From CAZGUX01 sp964529305 (lineage in GTDB: Bacteria > Acidobacteriota > Terriglobia > Bryobacterales > Bryobacteraceae), in NCBI GenBank assembly GCA_964529305.1, contig CAZGUX010000277.1, positions 1 to 64,000 on the forward strand: a DNA stretch of 64,000 bases. The letters run 5' to 3'. The notes under the pieces were generated by a model that made no database searches, was not told where the DNA came from, and worked only from the letters and a program-made list of their open reading frames with translations. The translations under genes were made by a program, and so were the position numbers. Shown piece by piece: positions 42,730-51,258 of the stretch. Positions within the stretch are counted from its first letter, which is position 1; every line of letters starts with the position of its first letter.

Positions 42730-43983
42730 GTGAAGCTCGCCTTGGCAAGCAGAAGTCCTCGGCCAACCCTGGCTCTGGTGGCCGCATCAGTCGCCCTCGC
42801 GGCGAACGCCGTGTGGCTCGGCCGCGTGGCCGCCGCCCATCTGATCGCCTCCTCGGGCCAACGCGACGCACTCGAACGTGCGGCGGCGTGGGTACCCTAT
42901 CACCCCGATTCGTACGGCTATGATCTCAGTGTGCGGGCCGGCTTCGCGGCCGAGGCCCTGGGCGACCCGGCCGCCGCCCTCCGGCACTACCGGACATCGC
43001 TTCACTCCGATCCACGATCGAATCCCGTGTGGCTGATGGCGGCCCTCGCCGCGGAGCGCGCGGGCCGGGACGGCGAGGCGCTTCAGGCCTACATGCATGC
43101 CCAATCCGTCGAGCCTTCCCGGCCGGAGACCTATTGGCTCCGCGCGAATCTTCACCTCCGCCGGAACCGCAAGCCCGAAGCGGTCTCCGACTTCGCCCGA
43201 GTCCTCGAGCGAACACACCGCCTCGACGACCCGGTGTTCCAAACCCTGATCGCGCTGGAAGGTGTAGACGCCGCTGTTCGCATGGCCGAGGGCGTGGAGG
43301 CGGCGCGCCTGCCGTTGTTGCGCCATGTCTGGAGCCGGGAGGCTCCTCGCGTGGTTTGCGACGTGTGGAAGCGGTTCCCTCCACCGCCCGAGGCGATCAC
43401 CGCGGAGGAAATCGGGCAGCATTGCCGGCGCCTCGCGTCCCTGCGCCGGGACCGCGACGCCTGGGACGAGTGGCGGCGCTGGGCCGCGGCGAGGGGAGCC
43501 GGCACGAGCACCCTGATTCGCAGCGGCGATTTCGAAGCCGCAACCGTCGCTGGGCCGTTTGACTGGAACCTACTCGAGGGCCCCGGTTGGCACGTCTTCC
43601 GCGACCCCGCGCAGGCGTATGCGGGCGCCGTGTCGCTGCAGGTGCTCTTCCTCGGCAGCCAAAACCTGGACGCCGCGTTCGCCGAACAATGGCTGGCCCT
43701 CGAACCCCGGCATCGATACCGGCTCTCCTTCGCCTGGAGGGCGCGCGAGATCACGTCCGACATTCCCCCCTCGATCGAGGTTGTGGACCTCGACAACCAT
43801 CGCCTGGCGGCGATCTCCCTCGAGCCAGGGTCGTCTTCCTGGAGAAAGGAACAAGGAGAGTTCACCTCGGCGGAACGCTCGATCGCACGGTTGTTGATCC
43901 GCCGCGGACCCAGCCAGAAGCTCGATGGCCGGATTGCCGGGTCCCTGTGGCTGGACGCCTTTCACCTCGAGGCGCTTCAATAG
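42730..43983 (+). CDS. Membrane-anchored TPR protein
   Basis: 417 residues from a GTG at 42730, with AGAGGGG just upstream; the open frame continues 25 codons upstream through hairpins that look non-coding. An N-terminal membrane helix (about 10-30, TLALVAASVALAANAVWLGRV) is followed by TPR-like repeats (about 35-170, YGYDLSVRAGFAAEALGDPAAALRHYRTSLHSDP). A C-terminal jelly-roll-like domain (about 265-417) contains FDWNLLEGPGWHVF and YAGAVSLQVLFLGSQN. This arrangement is common in exopolysaccharide clusters; the neighbouring glycosyltransferase supports that. The end overlaps the convergent transferase gene by 7 bp. Confidence 0.72.
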   Translation: MKLALASRSPRPTLALVAASVALAANAVWLGRVAAAHLIASSGQRDALERAAAWVPYHPDSYGYDLSVRAGFAAEALGDPAAALRHYRTSLHSDPRSNPVWLMAALAAERAGRDGEALQAYMHAQSVEPSRPETYWLRANLHLRRNRKPEAVSDFARVLERTHRLDDPVFQTLIALEGVDAAVRMAEGVEAARLPLLRHVWSREAPRVVCDVWKRFPPPPEAITAEEIGQHCRRLASLRRDRDAWDEWRRWAAARGAGTSTLIRSGDFEAATVAGPFDWNLLEGPGWHVFRDPAQAYAGAVSLQVLFLGSQNLDAAFAEQWLALEPRHRYRLSFAWRAREITSDIPPSIEVVDLDNHRLAAISLEPGSSSWRKEQGEFTSAERSIARLLIRRGPSQKLDGRIAGSLWLDAFHLEALQ

Positions 43984-45443
43984 GCGCCGCGCGGCCGCAA
44001 CAGATAGCCGATGGTCCGGGCCAGAATCACCACGTCCAGCCAGATGCTCCAGTTCCGGACATAAAACAAATCCAGGCGAACGCGTTCCTGATCGCTCAGG
44101 TCGCTCCGCCCGCTGATTTGCCACAAGCCGGTTAAGCCGCACGGGACCCGGCAGTAGCTCGTGATCTCCGACTCGTACCGGCCGGCTTCGTTGAGAGGCC
44201 GCGGCCGGGGACCTACCAGGCTCATCTGGCCGCGCAGCACGTTCCACAGTTGCGGCAGTTCGTCCAGGCTCGACCGCCGTAGCCAACGACCCTCCCGCGT
44301 GACGCGCGGATCGTCCCGAAGCTTGCAAGCCGCCGCGAACTGCCTCGCAGCCTCCGGATCGCTCGCCAGAAGCCGGGGTAGCGCCTCTTCGGCGTCCTGG
44401 CTCATGGTCCGGAACTTGATCAGCGGGAACCGTCGTCCGCCGCGGCCCAACCGCATTTGCCGGTAGAGGATGGGCGAACCGCTGCTCACCCGAATGACGG
44501 CGGCGATTGCCAGCATCCACGGGGCGGCGATCACCGTCAGCAGCAAGCCCGCGCCCAGATCCAGAGCCCTCTTCAGAACGCGGTTGAACGGGTTGGTCAG
44601 TGGGTTCTCGTAGTGCAGCAGAAACGACGACTTGAGCACTTCCGACTCGATCCGCCACGTGTGCAGGCTCTGATCGGCCGCGGCGATCCTGACTTCTTTG
44701 GCAAACTCCTCGAGCAGGCTGAAGCGCCGCAGGAACGTCTCGCGGTTCGATGGGTCCTCACACAGTATGAACGAGCGGATGCCGCGCTCCCGCGAAAGCG
44801 CGATCGCTTCGTCCAGCGACGCGACCCGCCATACCGGCCACTCCGCCACTGCCGGTGTCTCCGAGAAGATCGCCTTCACCCGGTAGCCGGTCGCCGGATC
44901 GGCCGCCAGGTCGGCCGCCGCCCGAAGTCCGTTCGGATTCACTCCCAGCAGGACTACCGGCCGCTGCCACTCCGGCCATTTCGCCAGCAGGCGCTTGAGG
45001 GCGTACCGCCCGGCCGGCACCGCGGCGGCGGCCAGGCAAGCCGCCATCGCGATCACGGTCCGCGAAAACAACTGCGAGAGGTGCGCCACCGACGCAAGCA
45101 CCAGCGCGCACACGGTTGCGTAGAAACAGGCCCGCAGGGTGATCACCGATTCTTCCATGGAGGCCGTCCGTCTCGTGTAGAGGCCGGAGACCGCGAAGAT
45201 CAGCAGGTAAATCGGCAGGAACAGCAGGTAGGTTTCCACCGCCACCAGCTCGCCCCTTGCGGCGAACCAGTCGAATCGCGTCAGCCACGACTCCCTCACC
45301 AGGGTCGCGGCGGCATACGAACCGTAGACAAGTGCCGCATCCGCTACCGCCAGCAACACCACCCCGGCGCCTTCCGCAAGGGCGGCATCCAGGCGAGCAT
45401 AGCGCGGCAGCGGCGCGGGCTTGAGCTGGGCAGTGGCGCTCAT
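43977..45443 (-). CDS. Polyprenyl-phosphate sugar phosphotransferase (WbaP/exopolysaccharide type)
   Basis: 488 residues. An N-terminal membrane region of about four helices (about 25-50, 75-95, 110-130, 130-150) precedes a CoA-binding-like middle domain (about 155-265). The C-terminal catalytic bacterial sugar transferase domain (about 285-488) shows KFRTM, SLDELPQLWNVLRGQMSLVGPRP and GLTGLWQISGRSD. It moves a hexose-1-phosphate onto undecaprenyl phosphate at the inner membrane, starting an exopolysaccharide or O-antigen repeat. No other polysaccharide genes are adjacent except the TPR protein. Confidence 0.93.
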   Translation of the reverse strand: MSATAQLKPAPLPRYARLDAALAEGAGVVLLAVADAALVYGSYAAATLVRESWLTRFDWFAARGELVAVETYLLFLPIYLLIFAVSGLYTRRTASMEESVITLRACFYATVCALVLASVAHLSQLFSRTVIAMAACLAAAAVPAGRYALKRLLAKWPEWQRPVVLLGVNPNGLRAAADLAADPATGYRVKAIFSETPAVAEWPVWRVASLDEAIALSRERGIRSFILCEDPSNRETFLRRFSLLEEFAKEVRIAAADQSLHTWRIESEVLKSSFLLHYENPLTNPFNRVLKRALDLGAGLLLTVIAAPWMLAIAAVIRVSSGSPILYRQMRLGRGGRRFPLIKFRTMSQDAEEALPRLLASDPEAARQFAAACKLRDDPRVTREGRWLRRSSLDELPQLWNVLRGQMSLVGPRPRPLNEAGRYESEITSYCRVPCGLTGLWQISGRSDLSDQERVRLDLFYVRNWSIWLDVVILARTIGYLLRPRGAY

Positions 45444-45528
45444 CCCGTTCGGCGGCTAGTGTATCACGCGGTTGTGTTCGCTCACCCGCCCGCCTTATCC
45501 TTGAGAGAACGGAAAGCGTGTATTAGGA

Positions 45529-47232
45529 ATGGGAACGCCGACAGCCCCGCCTGCCCCCATCAGCCCCTTTCCCTATTACGTATGGGAAGTCCCGGACAAG
45601 GTCCGCATCCGCCTGCATTTCGACGTCATTGACCGCATTTTGCCGGAAGTCATGCGCGGCTTCGGAGCGCTCCCGCGGCGAGGCGCCGAAGTCGGAGGAA
45701 TTCTGCTCGGCCGGGTTCTGGAGCGCGAGCCTCTCACCATCAGTATTGAGGAGTTCGAGCCCCTGGCTTGCGAGTACCTGACCGGCCCCTCCTTTCATCT
45801 CTCGACGAAAGACCGGGAGCGCCTCGAAACGATGCTCGGCCTCTGGCAGGACCGCCCTCTGCAAGTGGTCGGGTACTTTCGCAGCCACACGCGGAAAGAC
45901 CTGTTTCTGGACGAGCGCGACCAGGATGTGTTCCAAACGTACTTCCCCGGCCTGGACAAGGTAGTTCTGCTGATCAAGCCCTTCGCCACCCGCGCCAGCG
46001 TGGCTGGCTTCTTCTTTCGCGAGAACGGTAAACTCCAGGGCGAAGCCACTTATTCGCAGTTCCCCTTCCATCGGCGGGAACTGGGCGGCGGCGATCCACG
46101 GCCTCCTATTCACCGGCAGGAGGGCGAGCCCGAAGCTCCTCAAGTTCCCCGCCAAGGGCCGCATCCGGTACCGATCGCGATGCCCGATCCGTACCGCCGC
46201 CCGGCCTCGGCCGCGGACCGCTTCCTGCCGGACCGGTTTGACGACGCCCGCACCCGCCCGGCTGAATCGCGGCCCGACCTACCTCCGCCGCCACGCAGGG
46301 AAGCCGGGTTGGAAGGGGAGCGTGTACCGTTCAGTTCCTCGCTCGACCTGCCTGACGACTTCCAGCCCAGCCCGCTTCGCCGCTACATGCTCCTTTTGGC
46401 GGTGCTGGTCGTGCTCGTTGGCGCGGCTGCCGTCGGATATCAGTTCCTGGCGACCCCGCGTCCACCCGCTGCCATCGCCGATCTCCCTCTTCAACTGGCC
46501 GTCAACCAGACCGGAAAGCAGCTCGACATCACCTGGCAGCGGGATTCGGCGGTGGTGGCGAGCGCCCAGCGCGGCGTCCTGACGATCACCGATGGGGATC
46601 ACAAGGAACAACTCGAGTTGACGTCCGCGCAGTTGCATGTGGGCCGGGTGATTTATACTCGCGTGACCCGTCAGGTGGACGTTCGTCTGGAGATCTTCAC
46701 CTCCGATCAATCGGCGGTAAGCGAGTCGGCCCGAGTGCTGGCCGCCGAAGATCCGCCGCCCGGCGCTCAGGCTCCGCCGGCGCAAGAGATCGCGGCGGAC
46801 CCCCCGAAGGAGGGCGAAACCGCCTCGAAGGAGCCCGAACCGGCGAAGAGTGAGCCCTCTCCGGCAGCCCCCGCTGAGACCTCCGCTTCCACCGCGCCTT
46901 TGGTTCAACCGGCGGCTTCGACGCCTCCGTCCCCGCCGGTGAAGGCCGTAGCTTCGAGGCCCACAACCGAAGGGGCGAAACCCACCGAGCCGCCCAAGCC
47001 GGAGCCCAAGGCTCAGGAGCCTCCCACGCCGGTACGTCGCGCTCGCGCCCGGCGCGTCGAGCGTCCCAAGCCGCCTCCCGCCAAGCCGCCGGTCGCGCGG
47101 ACGAAGCCCGCGCAGACCGAATCCAAGCCCGTGGTGGAACCGCCGAAGGTCGTCGAAACGCCGAAACCGCCCGCTGCCGAACCCGCTCCCGAGCCCGCGC
47201 CCGAACTCGCCCGCCCGGCCCGCCGGCGCTAA
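45529..47232 (+). CDS. JAB/MPN-like domain protein with transmembrane helix and Pro/Glu-rich tail
   Basis: 567 residues. The N-terminal domain (about 20-170) reads RGAEVGGILLGRV and VVGYFRSHTRKDLFLDERDQDVF, close to the JAMM fold's E.GG.L.GR and HSH...D motifs, but the first histidine of the HxH pair is Arg here, so peptidase activity is doubtful. A disordered linker follows, then one membrane helix (about 286-306, YMLLLAVLVVLVGAAAVGYQF) and a beta-rich periplasmic segment. The last 160 residues are Pro/Glu/Lys-rich, repeat-like and presumably disordered. Function unknown. Confidence 0.72.
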   Translation: MGTPTAPPAPISPFPYYVWEVPDKVRIRLHFDVIDRILPEVMRGFGALPRRGAEVGGILLGRVLEREPLTISIEEFEPLACEYLTGPSFHLSTKDRERLETMLGLWQDRPLQVVGYFRSHTRKDLFLDERDQDVFQTYFPGLDKVVLLIKPFATRASVAGFFFRENGKLQGEATYSQFPFHRRELGGGDPRPPIHRQEGEPEAPQVPRQGPHPVPIAMPDPYRRPASAADRFLPDRFDDARTRPAESRPDLPPPPRREAGLEGERVPFSSSLDLPDDFQPSPLRRYMLLLAVLVVLVGAAAVGYQFLATPRPPAAIADLPLQLAVNQTGKQLDITWQRDSAVVASAQRGVLTITDGDHKEQLELTSAQLHVGRVIYTRVTRQVDVRLEIFTSDQSAVSESARVLAAEDPPPGAQAPPAQEIAADPPKEGETASKEPEPAKSEPSPAAPAETSASTAPLVQPAASTPPSPPVKAVASRPTTEGAKPTEPPKPEPKAQEPPTPVRRARARRVERPKPPPAKPPVARTKPAQTESKPVVEPPKVVETPKPPAAEPAPEPAPELARPARRR

Positions 47233-47358
47233 CGGGAGCCATCAAGAGCCTCTTTCCAACGCGTACATACTCGTGCCTGCCCCGCCGGGAATTCTGTCGA
47301 CGTCTCCCAATAACCAGTTGCCTTCCCCCCTGTTTCGTCCTATCCTCGCAACAATCCT

Positions 47359-48600
47359 ATGCCTCCCACCGCCTCCCGAGGCCGCCTTTCGGCCATCGGG
47401 CCCGCCATCCTGCTTACCGCCACCAGTGTCGGCGCGGGCGACATCCTCACCGGCAGCCTGGCCGGCGCGGAAGCGGGACTTGCCGTCTTGTGGGCCGTGC
47501 CCGCCGGTGTCGTCCTCAAGTGGACCCTCACCGAAGGCATCGCGCGCTGGCAGATGGCCACCGGCACCACCCTGCTGGAAGGATGGGTCACCCGCCTCGG
47601 CGCCTGGATTCGCTGGGTGTTTTTCGCCTATCTTCTAGTGTTCACGCTGGTCGTGGGAGGAATGCTCTCGAGCGCTTGCGGCGTGGCCGGCACCGGCCTG
47701 CTGCCCCTCGGAGATCCCGCGGCATCGCGCTTCCGTTGGGGGGCCATTCATTCCCTCAGCGGCCTGGCCCTGGTCTGGTGGGGAGGCTACGACGTCCTGA
47801 AACGCGTGCTGGCCGTCTGTGTGGGGGCCATGTTCGCGACCGTCACCCTGACGGCCCTTCTGCTCTCGCCCGACTGGCTGGCCGTGGCGCGCGGCTTTGT
47901 GCCCTCCCTGCCCGCCGGCGGGGCGGCTTGGGTCATCGGCCTCATCGGCGCCATCGGGGGCACCATGGCCCTGATCTCGTACGGATACTGGATCGAAGAG
48001 GAAGGGAGGAAAGGCCGGAAGGGTCTGCTCGAATGCCGCTTCGACCTGCTTCTGTCCTACGCCGTGATCGGTCTGTTCGGTGCGGCTGTGGTCATCGTCG
48101 GCTCGCGCGTCCAGGTCCGGGGAGAAGGCGCCGGCCTGGCTCTGCTGTTGGCGGATCAATTGGCAATCGCCCTCGGTCCGTTCGGACGCTGGATCTTTCT
48201 GCTAGGGTTCTGGGCTGCGGTCTTCTCCGCCATGCTCGGCGTCTGGCAGAGCCTGCCGTATCTATTCGCCGACTTTTTGTGGCTCCGCCGCGGGGCGGGG
48301 ATCCCGCGTCCCGCCCGGTTCGAGACCAGCTGCGCCTATCGGGGTTACTTGTTGTTTCTCGCGACCGTTCCTATCCTGTTGCTCCGCTGGCCGGTGAAGC
48401 AACTGCAACTGGCCTTTGGGATCACGGGCGCGATGTTGTTGCCGTTGTTGGCCTTGACGCTCCTGATGATGAACACCAGACGGGAGTGGGTGGGCGACGA
48501 GTTCCTCGCTGGCTGGAGGCTCAATGCGGTTCTCGCGGTAGCCCTGGTTTTCTTTGCGTATGTGGGCTTGGGTGAGATTCGCGACTGGCTGGCGAAGTAG
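47359..48600 (+). CDS. Nramp-family-related membrane transporter
   Basis: 413 residues with about eleven membrane helices. The N-terminal helix reads LSAIGPAILLTATSVGAGDILTG, matching the Nramp TM1 position, but the metal-binding DPGN is absent (SVGAGD), and the TM6 region reads GGTMALISYGYWIEEEG. Similar Nramp-related proteins in bacteria are thought to move divalent ions or other solutes. The substituted site means manganese or iron transport should not be assumed. Confidence 0.75.
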   Translation: MPPTASRGRLSAIGPAILLTATSVGAGDILTGSLAGAEAGLAVLWAVPAGVVLKWTLTEGIARWQMATGTTLLEGWVTRLGAWIRWVFFAYLLVFTLVVGGMLSSACGVAGTGLLPLGDPAASRFRWGAIHSLSGLALVWWGGYDVLKRVLAVCVGAMFATVTLTALLLSPDWLAVARGFVPSLPAGGAAWVIGLIGAIGGTMALISYGYWIEEEGRKGRKGLLECRFDLLLSYAVIGLFGAAVVIVGSRVQVRGEGAGLALLLADQLAIALGPFGRWIFLLGFWAAVFSAMLGVWQSLPYLFADFLWLRRGAGIPRPARFETSCAYRGYLLFLATVPILLLRWPVKQLQLAFGITGAMLLPLLALTLLMMNTRREWVGDEFLAGWRLNAVLAVALVFFAYVGLGEIRDWLAK

Positions 48601-48666
48601 CCGGGCTATTGGTTGCCGTTCGTGGATCTGCCATCCGAAAGGTCGCTGTCGCAGGGGCCTGGCCCT

Positions 48667-49227
48667 TCAGCCGCGCGGGGACTCGGGTTTCATCGCGGCC
48701 AGGTAAGTCAGATTCCGGTACAGTTGCTGGTGATCGAGACCGCAGCCGACGACAAACCGGTCCGGTATCTCGAAACACCGGAAATCCACCGGCGCCTGCA
48801 CGATGCGCTTCGAGGTGCGGTCGAGAAACGTACACACGGCAAGCGAATTCGGCCCGCGGCCGGCGAGGGTTTGCAGCAGGTAGCGCAACGTGAACCCGGT
48901 GTCGACGATGTCTTCCACCAGGATCACGTCTTCGTCGAAGATCGGTTCGTCCAGGTCCTTGGCAATGCGCACCAGGCCGGGCGCGCCGGGCTTGGACGAA
49001 AAACTCGAAATCGCCAGGAAATCGATTTTGACCGGGACCCGGATCTCGCGGGCCAGGTCCGTCAGAAAAAAGACCGAGCCCTTCAGGACGCCCACCAGCT
49101 TGATGAACGGACGATGCTGATAGCGTTCGGTGATCTCGTTGCCGACTTCGCGGACGCGAGCCGCCACCTGCTCCGCGGTGAACAGGATGCGTTCGATGCC
49201 CGGAGGATAATCGCCGGCGGGGTTCAT
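48667..49227 (-). CDS. hpt: Hypoxanthine phosphoribosyltransferase
   Basis: 186 residues. The PRPP-binding loop VILVEDIVDTGFTLRYL and LVGVLKGSVFFLTDLAR mark type-I phosphoribosyltransferases of the HPRT group, and the C-terminal RFVVGCGLD is characteristic. It makes IMP/GMP from hypoxanthine/guanine and PRPP in purine salvage. The ATG overlaps the stop of the upstream gene by 4 bp (49224-49227), so the two are translationally coupled. Confidence 0.95.
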   Translation of the reverse strand: MNPAGDYPPGIERILFTAEQVAARVREVGNEITERYQHRPFIKLVGVLKGSVFFLTDLAREIRVPVKIDFLAISSFSSKPGAPGLVRIAKDLDEPIFDEDVILVEDIVDTGFTLRYLLQTLAGRGPNSLAVCTFLDRTSKRIVQAPVDFRCFEIPDRFVVGCGLDHQQLYRNLTYLAAMKPESPRG

Positions 49228-50171
49228 GCCGTGACAAGCCGCTCGGCCAACCCGTATTTGAAGATCAGATTCTGGAAGTCTTTCAGGTAGAAGACCTGAA
49301 TGTTGATGTGCGGATACACTTCACGCAGGCGTTTGACCTTGCGGTTCTTCTTGGTGACGAGCGATTGCTTCATCGTCGTCAGCTCGACATACATGTCGAC
49401 CTCGGGCAGGTAGAAGTCCGGCGTGAAGGCAACGGTCACACCGCCCTGCTCGTCCCACTCGACCGGAAAGCTGCGGGGCTCGTATTCCCAGGGGATGCGA
49501 TAGAAGTCGAGGAGGTTGGCGAAGATCTCCTCGCTCCCATGGGCGAAGCTTTTCTTGCGCAGGACGTCCGTTCCGGGAGGAGCGATGCCGTGCCGGGCGA
49601 GACGAAGACGAAGTTGAAACTGCAATTGCGCCTCGGCTTCCGCCGAGAGATAGCCGGCGTCGGGGAGGCGCGTCGCGTGCGCGGCGGCCTCGACCATCTG
49701 GGCCACCTGTTCTCCATCCATCGACTGCGTGTTGAGCACCATGTCGAACGAGTCGGCCGGAAGAGTGCCCCGTCCGAAGCGGCGGCGCCGGATCTGCCGC
49801 CGTTGGGTTTCGAGCGCCTTGAGTTGCTCAACGGCCGCGGGCCGCTCCAAACGCTGGTCGAGCATGATCTGCCCGACGCGAGCATTTTCAGGAGCGGAGA
49901 CCAGAACCCGCAGAGCGCCGGGGAAGTAGTGGGCCAGCGACTCGGCTCCGTCGGCCACCACAACGAGGTGTTCTTCGACCGCCAGATGCGCCAGAATGGA
50001 AGCGAGGACATCGGGGTAGGCTTTGTCCGGGATGGCCGCGGCGAACTCGCTCTCGATCGCGGATTGGACTCGCGACTCCGTGACGAGGTGAAACCCCAGA
50101 CGCAGCGCAACGATGCGGGCTACCTCTTCCGGCCGGCAACCGGTTTGGCCAGCAACCGTGATCAGCCCCAT
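49224..50171 (-). CDS. Cytidylate-kinase-like domain fused to a nuclease-like C-terminal domain
   Basis: 315 residues. The N-terminal half (about 1-180) begins MGLITVAGQTGCRPEEVARIVALRLGFHLV, resembling the cytidylate kinase-like family (PF13189), but the phosphate loop lacks the usual Lys. It keeps the RRRFGRGTL..DSFDMVLNTQSMD lid and acidic segment. The C-terminal half (about 215-315) reads FTPDFYLPEVDMYVELTTMKQSLVTKKNRKVKRLRE, the D...E-x-T/K arrangement of PD-(D/E)XK nuclease-like folds. Coupled to hpt. I infer a nucleotide- or nucleic-acid-related role; nothing is certain. Confidence 0.65.
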   Translation of the reverse strand: MGLITVAGQTGCRPEEVARIVALRLGFHLVTESRVQSAIESEFAAAIPDKAYPDVLASILAHLAVEEHLVVVADGAESLAHYFPGALRVLVSAPENARVGQIMLDQRLERPAAVEQLKALETQRRQIRRRRFGRGTLPADSFDMVLNTQSMDGEQVAQMVEAAAHATRLPDAGYLSAEAEAQLQFQLRLRLARHGIAPPGTDVLRKKSFAHGSEEIFANLLDFYRIPWEYEPRSFPVEWDEQGGVTVAFTPDFYLPEVDMYVELTTMKQSLVTKKNRKVKRLREVYPHINIQVFYLKDFQNLIFKYGLAERLVTA

Positions 50172-50244
50172 GCCTTGGCATTAGCATAACAAGAATCACC
50201 ATTTCTGTTTCATGAAAATTGAACCTGTATCCGCGCGGAGGACC

Positions 50245-51198
50245 ATGACCGTACTAGGCGTCGACATCGGCGGGACCAAGATCGCGGCCGCCCAGGTAAA
50301 CGAGAGGGCGGAAGTGCTTCGGGACATTACTGTGCCCACGCTGGCCGGCGAGGGCTTTGCGTCTTCGTATCGCCAATTGCGAGCGGCGATTGAGGGGGTG
50401 TGGCAAGCCGGCATCCAGGCGATCGGGGTATGTGCTCCCGGTCCGTTGAATCCGAAGACGGGTGTGGTGCTGAACCCGCCCAACCTGCCCGGGTGGCGGA
50501 GTGTGCCGGTGGCCGAAGACCTTGCGCGCGACTTCGGCGTTTTCTGCCGCCTGGAAAACGACGCGAACGCCGCGGGCCTGGCGGAGGCGTTGTTCGGCGC
50601 CGCGCGAGGTTACGAAAGTGTGTTCTATGTCACGTTGTCCACCGGGATCGGCACCGGGATCGTGATTGGCCAGCGGATTTATCACGGAAAGAACGGCGCC
50701 GCGGGCGAAGGCGGACACATCAGCATCGATCCCCACAGCGAAGTCGTGTGCGGTTGCGGCATGAGAGGGTGCATCGAGGCGCTGGCATGCGGTCCGGCCA
50801 TGGAGCGGAGGGCGCGCCGGTTGCTGCCCCAGTACCCGGAATCGCCGTTGGCCGGAACGCTGAGCGGCGAAGCGATCGCGGCGGCGATCGGATCCGGCGA
50901 TCCTCTGGCCCTGCGGGTGCTCGACGAAACGGCGGACGCGCTGAGCCGCTGGCTGGGGAGCATGGTCACGCTGCTCGATCCGGACATCGTCGTGATCGGC
51001 GGCGGGGTCAGCCGGATCGGCAATCCGCTGTTCGACCGGTTGCGCGCGGAAATGCCAAAATACTCCATTAATCAGTTTGCAGGCCAGACCCCCATTGTTC
51101 CGGCGCAACTGGCCCGTCACGTCGGAGTCATAGGTGCTTCTGCCGCCGTGCTAAGGGATTTCTCCAATGAATCGGGTCCTGTCAGGGCAGTATCATAG
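50245..51198 (+). CDS. ROK-family sugar kinase (glucokinase-like)
   Basis: 317 residues from the ATG at 50245, with GGAG seven bases upstream; an in-frame ATG at 50212 is less likely. The ATP motif VDIGGTK is at residues 5-11, ENDANAAGLAE is in the sugar site, and the zinc cluster CGCGMRGC has cysteines at 169, 171 and 176. The EGGHISID histidine is part of the zinc site and GGGVS closes the nucleotide site. It probably phosphorylates glucose or N-acetyl sugars. Its start is divergent from the kinase-like/hpt pair. Confidence 0.9.
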   Translation: MTVLGVDIGGTKIAAAQVNERAEVLRDITVPTLAGEGFASSYRQLRAAIEGVWQAGIQAIGVCAPGPLNPKTGVVLNPPNLPGWRSVPVAEDLARDFGVFCRLENDANAAGLAEALFGAARGYESVFYVTLSTGIGTGIVIGQRIYHGKNGAAGEGGHISIDPHSEVVCGCGMRGCIEALACGPAMERRARRLLPQYPESPLAGTLSGEAIAAAIGSGDPLALRVLDETADALSRWLGSMVTLLDPDIVVIGGGVSRIGNPLFDRLRAEMPKYSINQFAGQTPIVPAQLARHVGVIGASAAVLRDFSNESGPVRAVS

Positions 51199-51258
51199 GT
51201 GGTGGCGTTTGTAACCCACCGTCCGTAGTTCGAGTCAACCTTTAGAAGGATCCATCTG

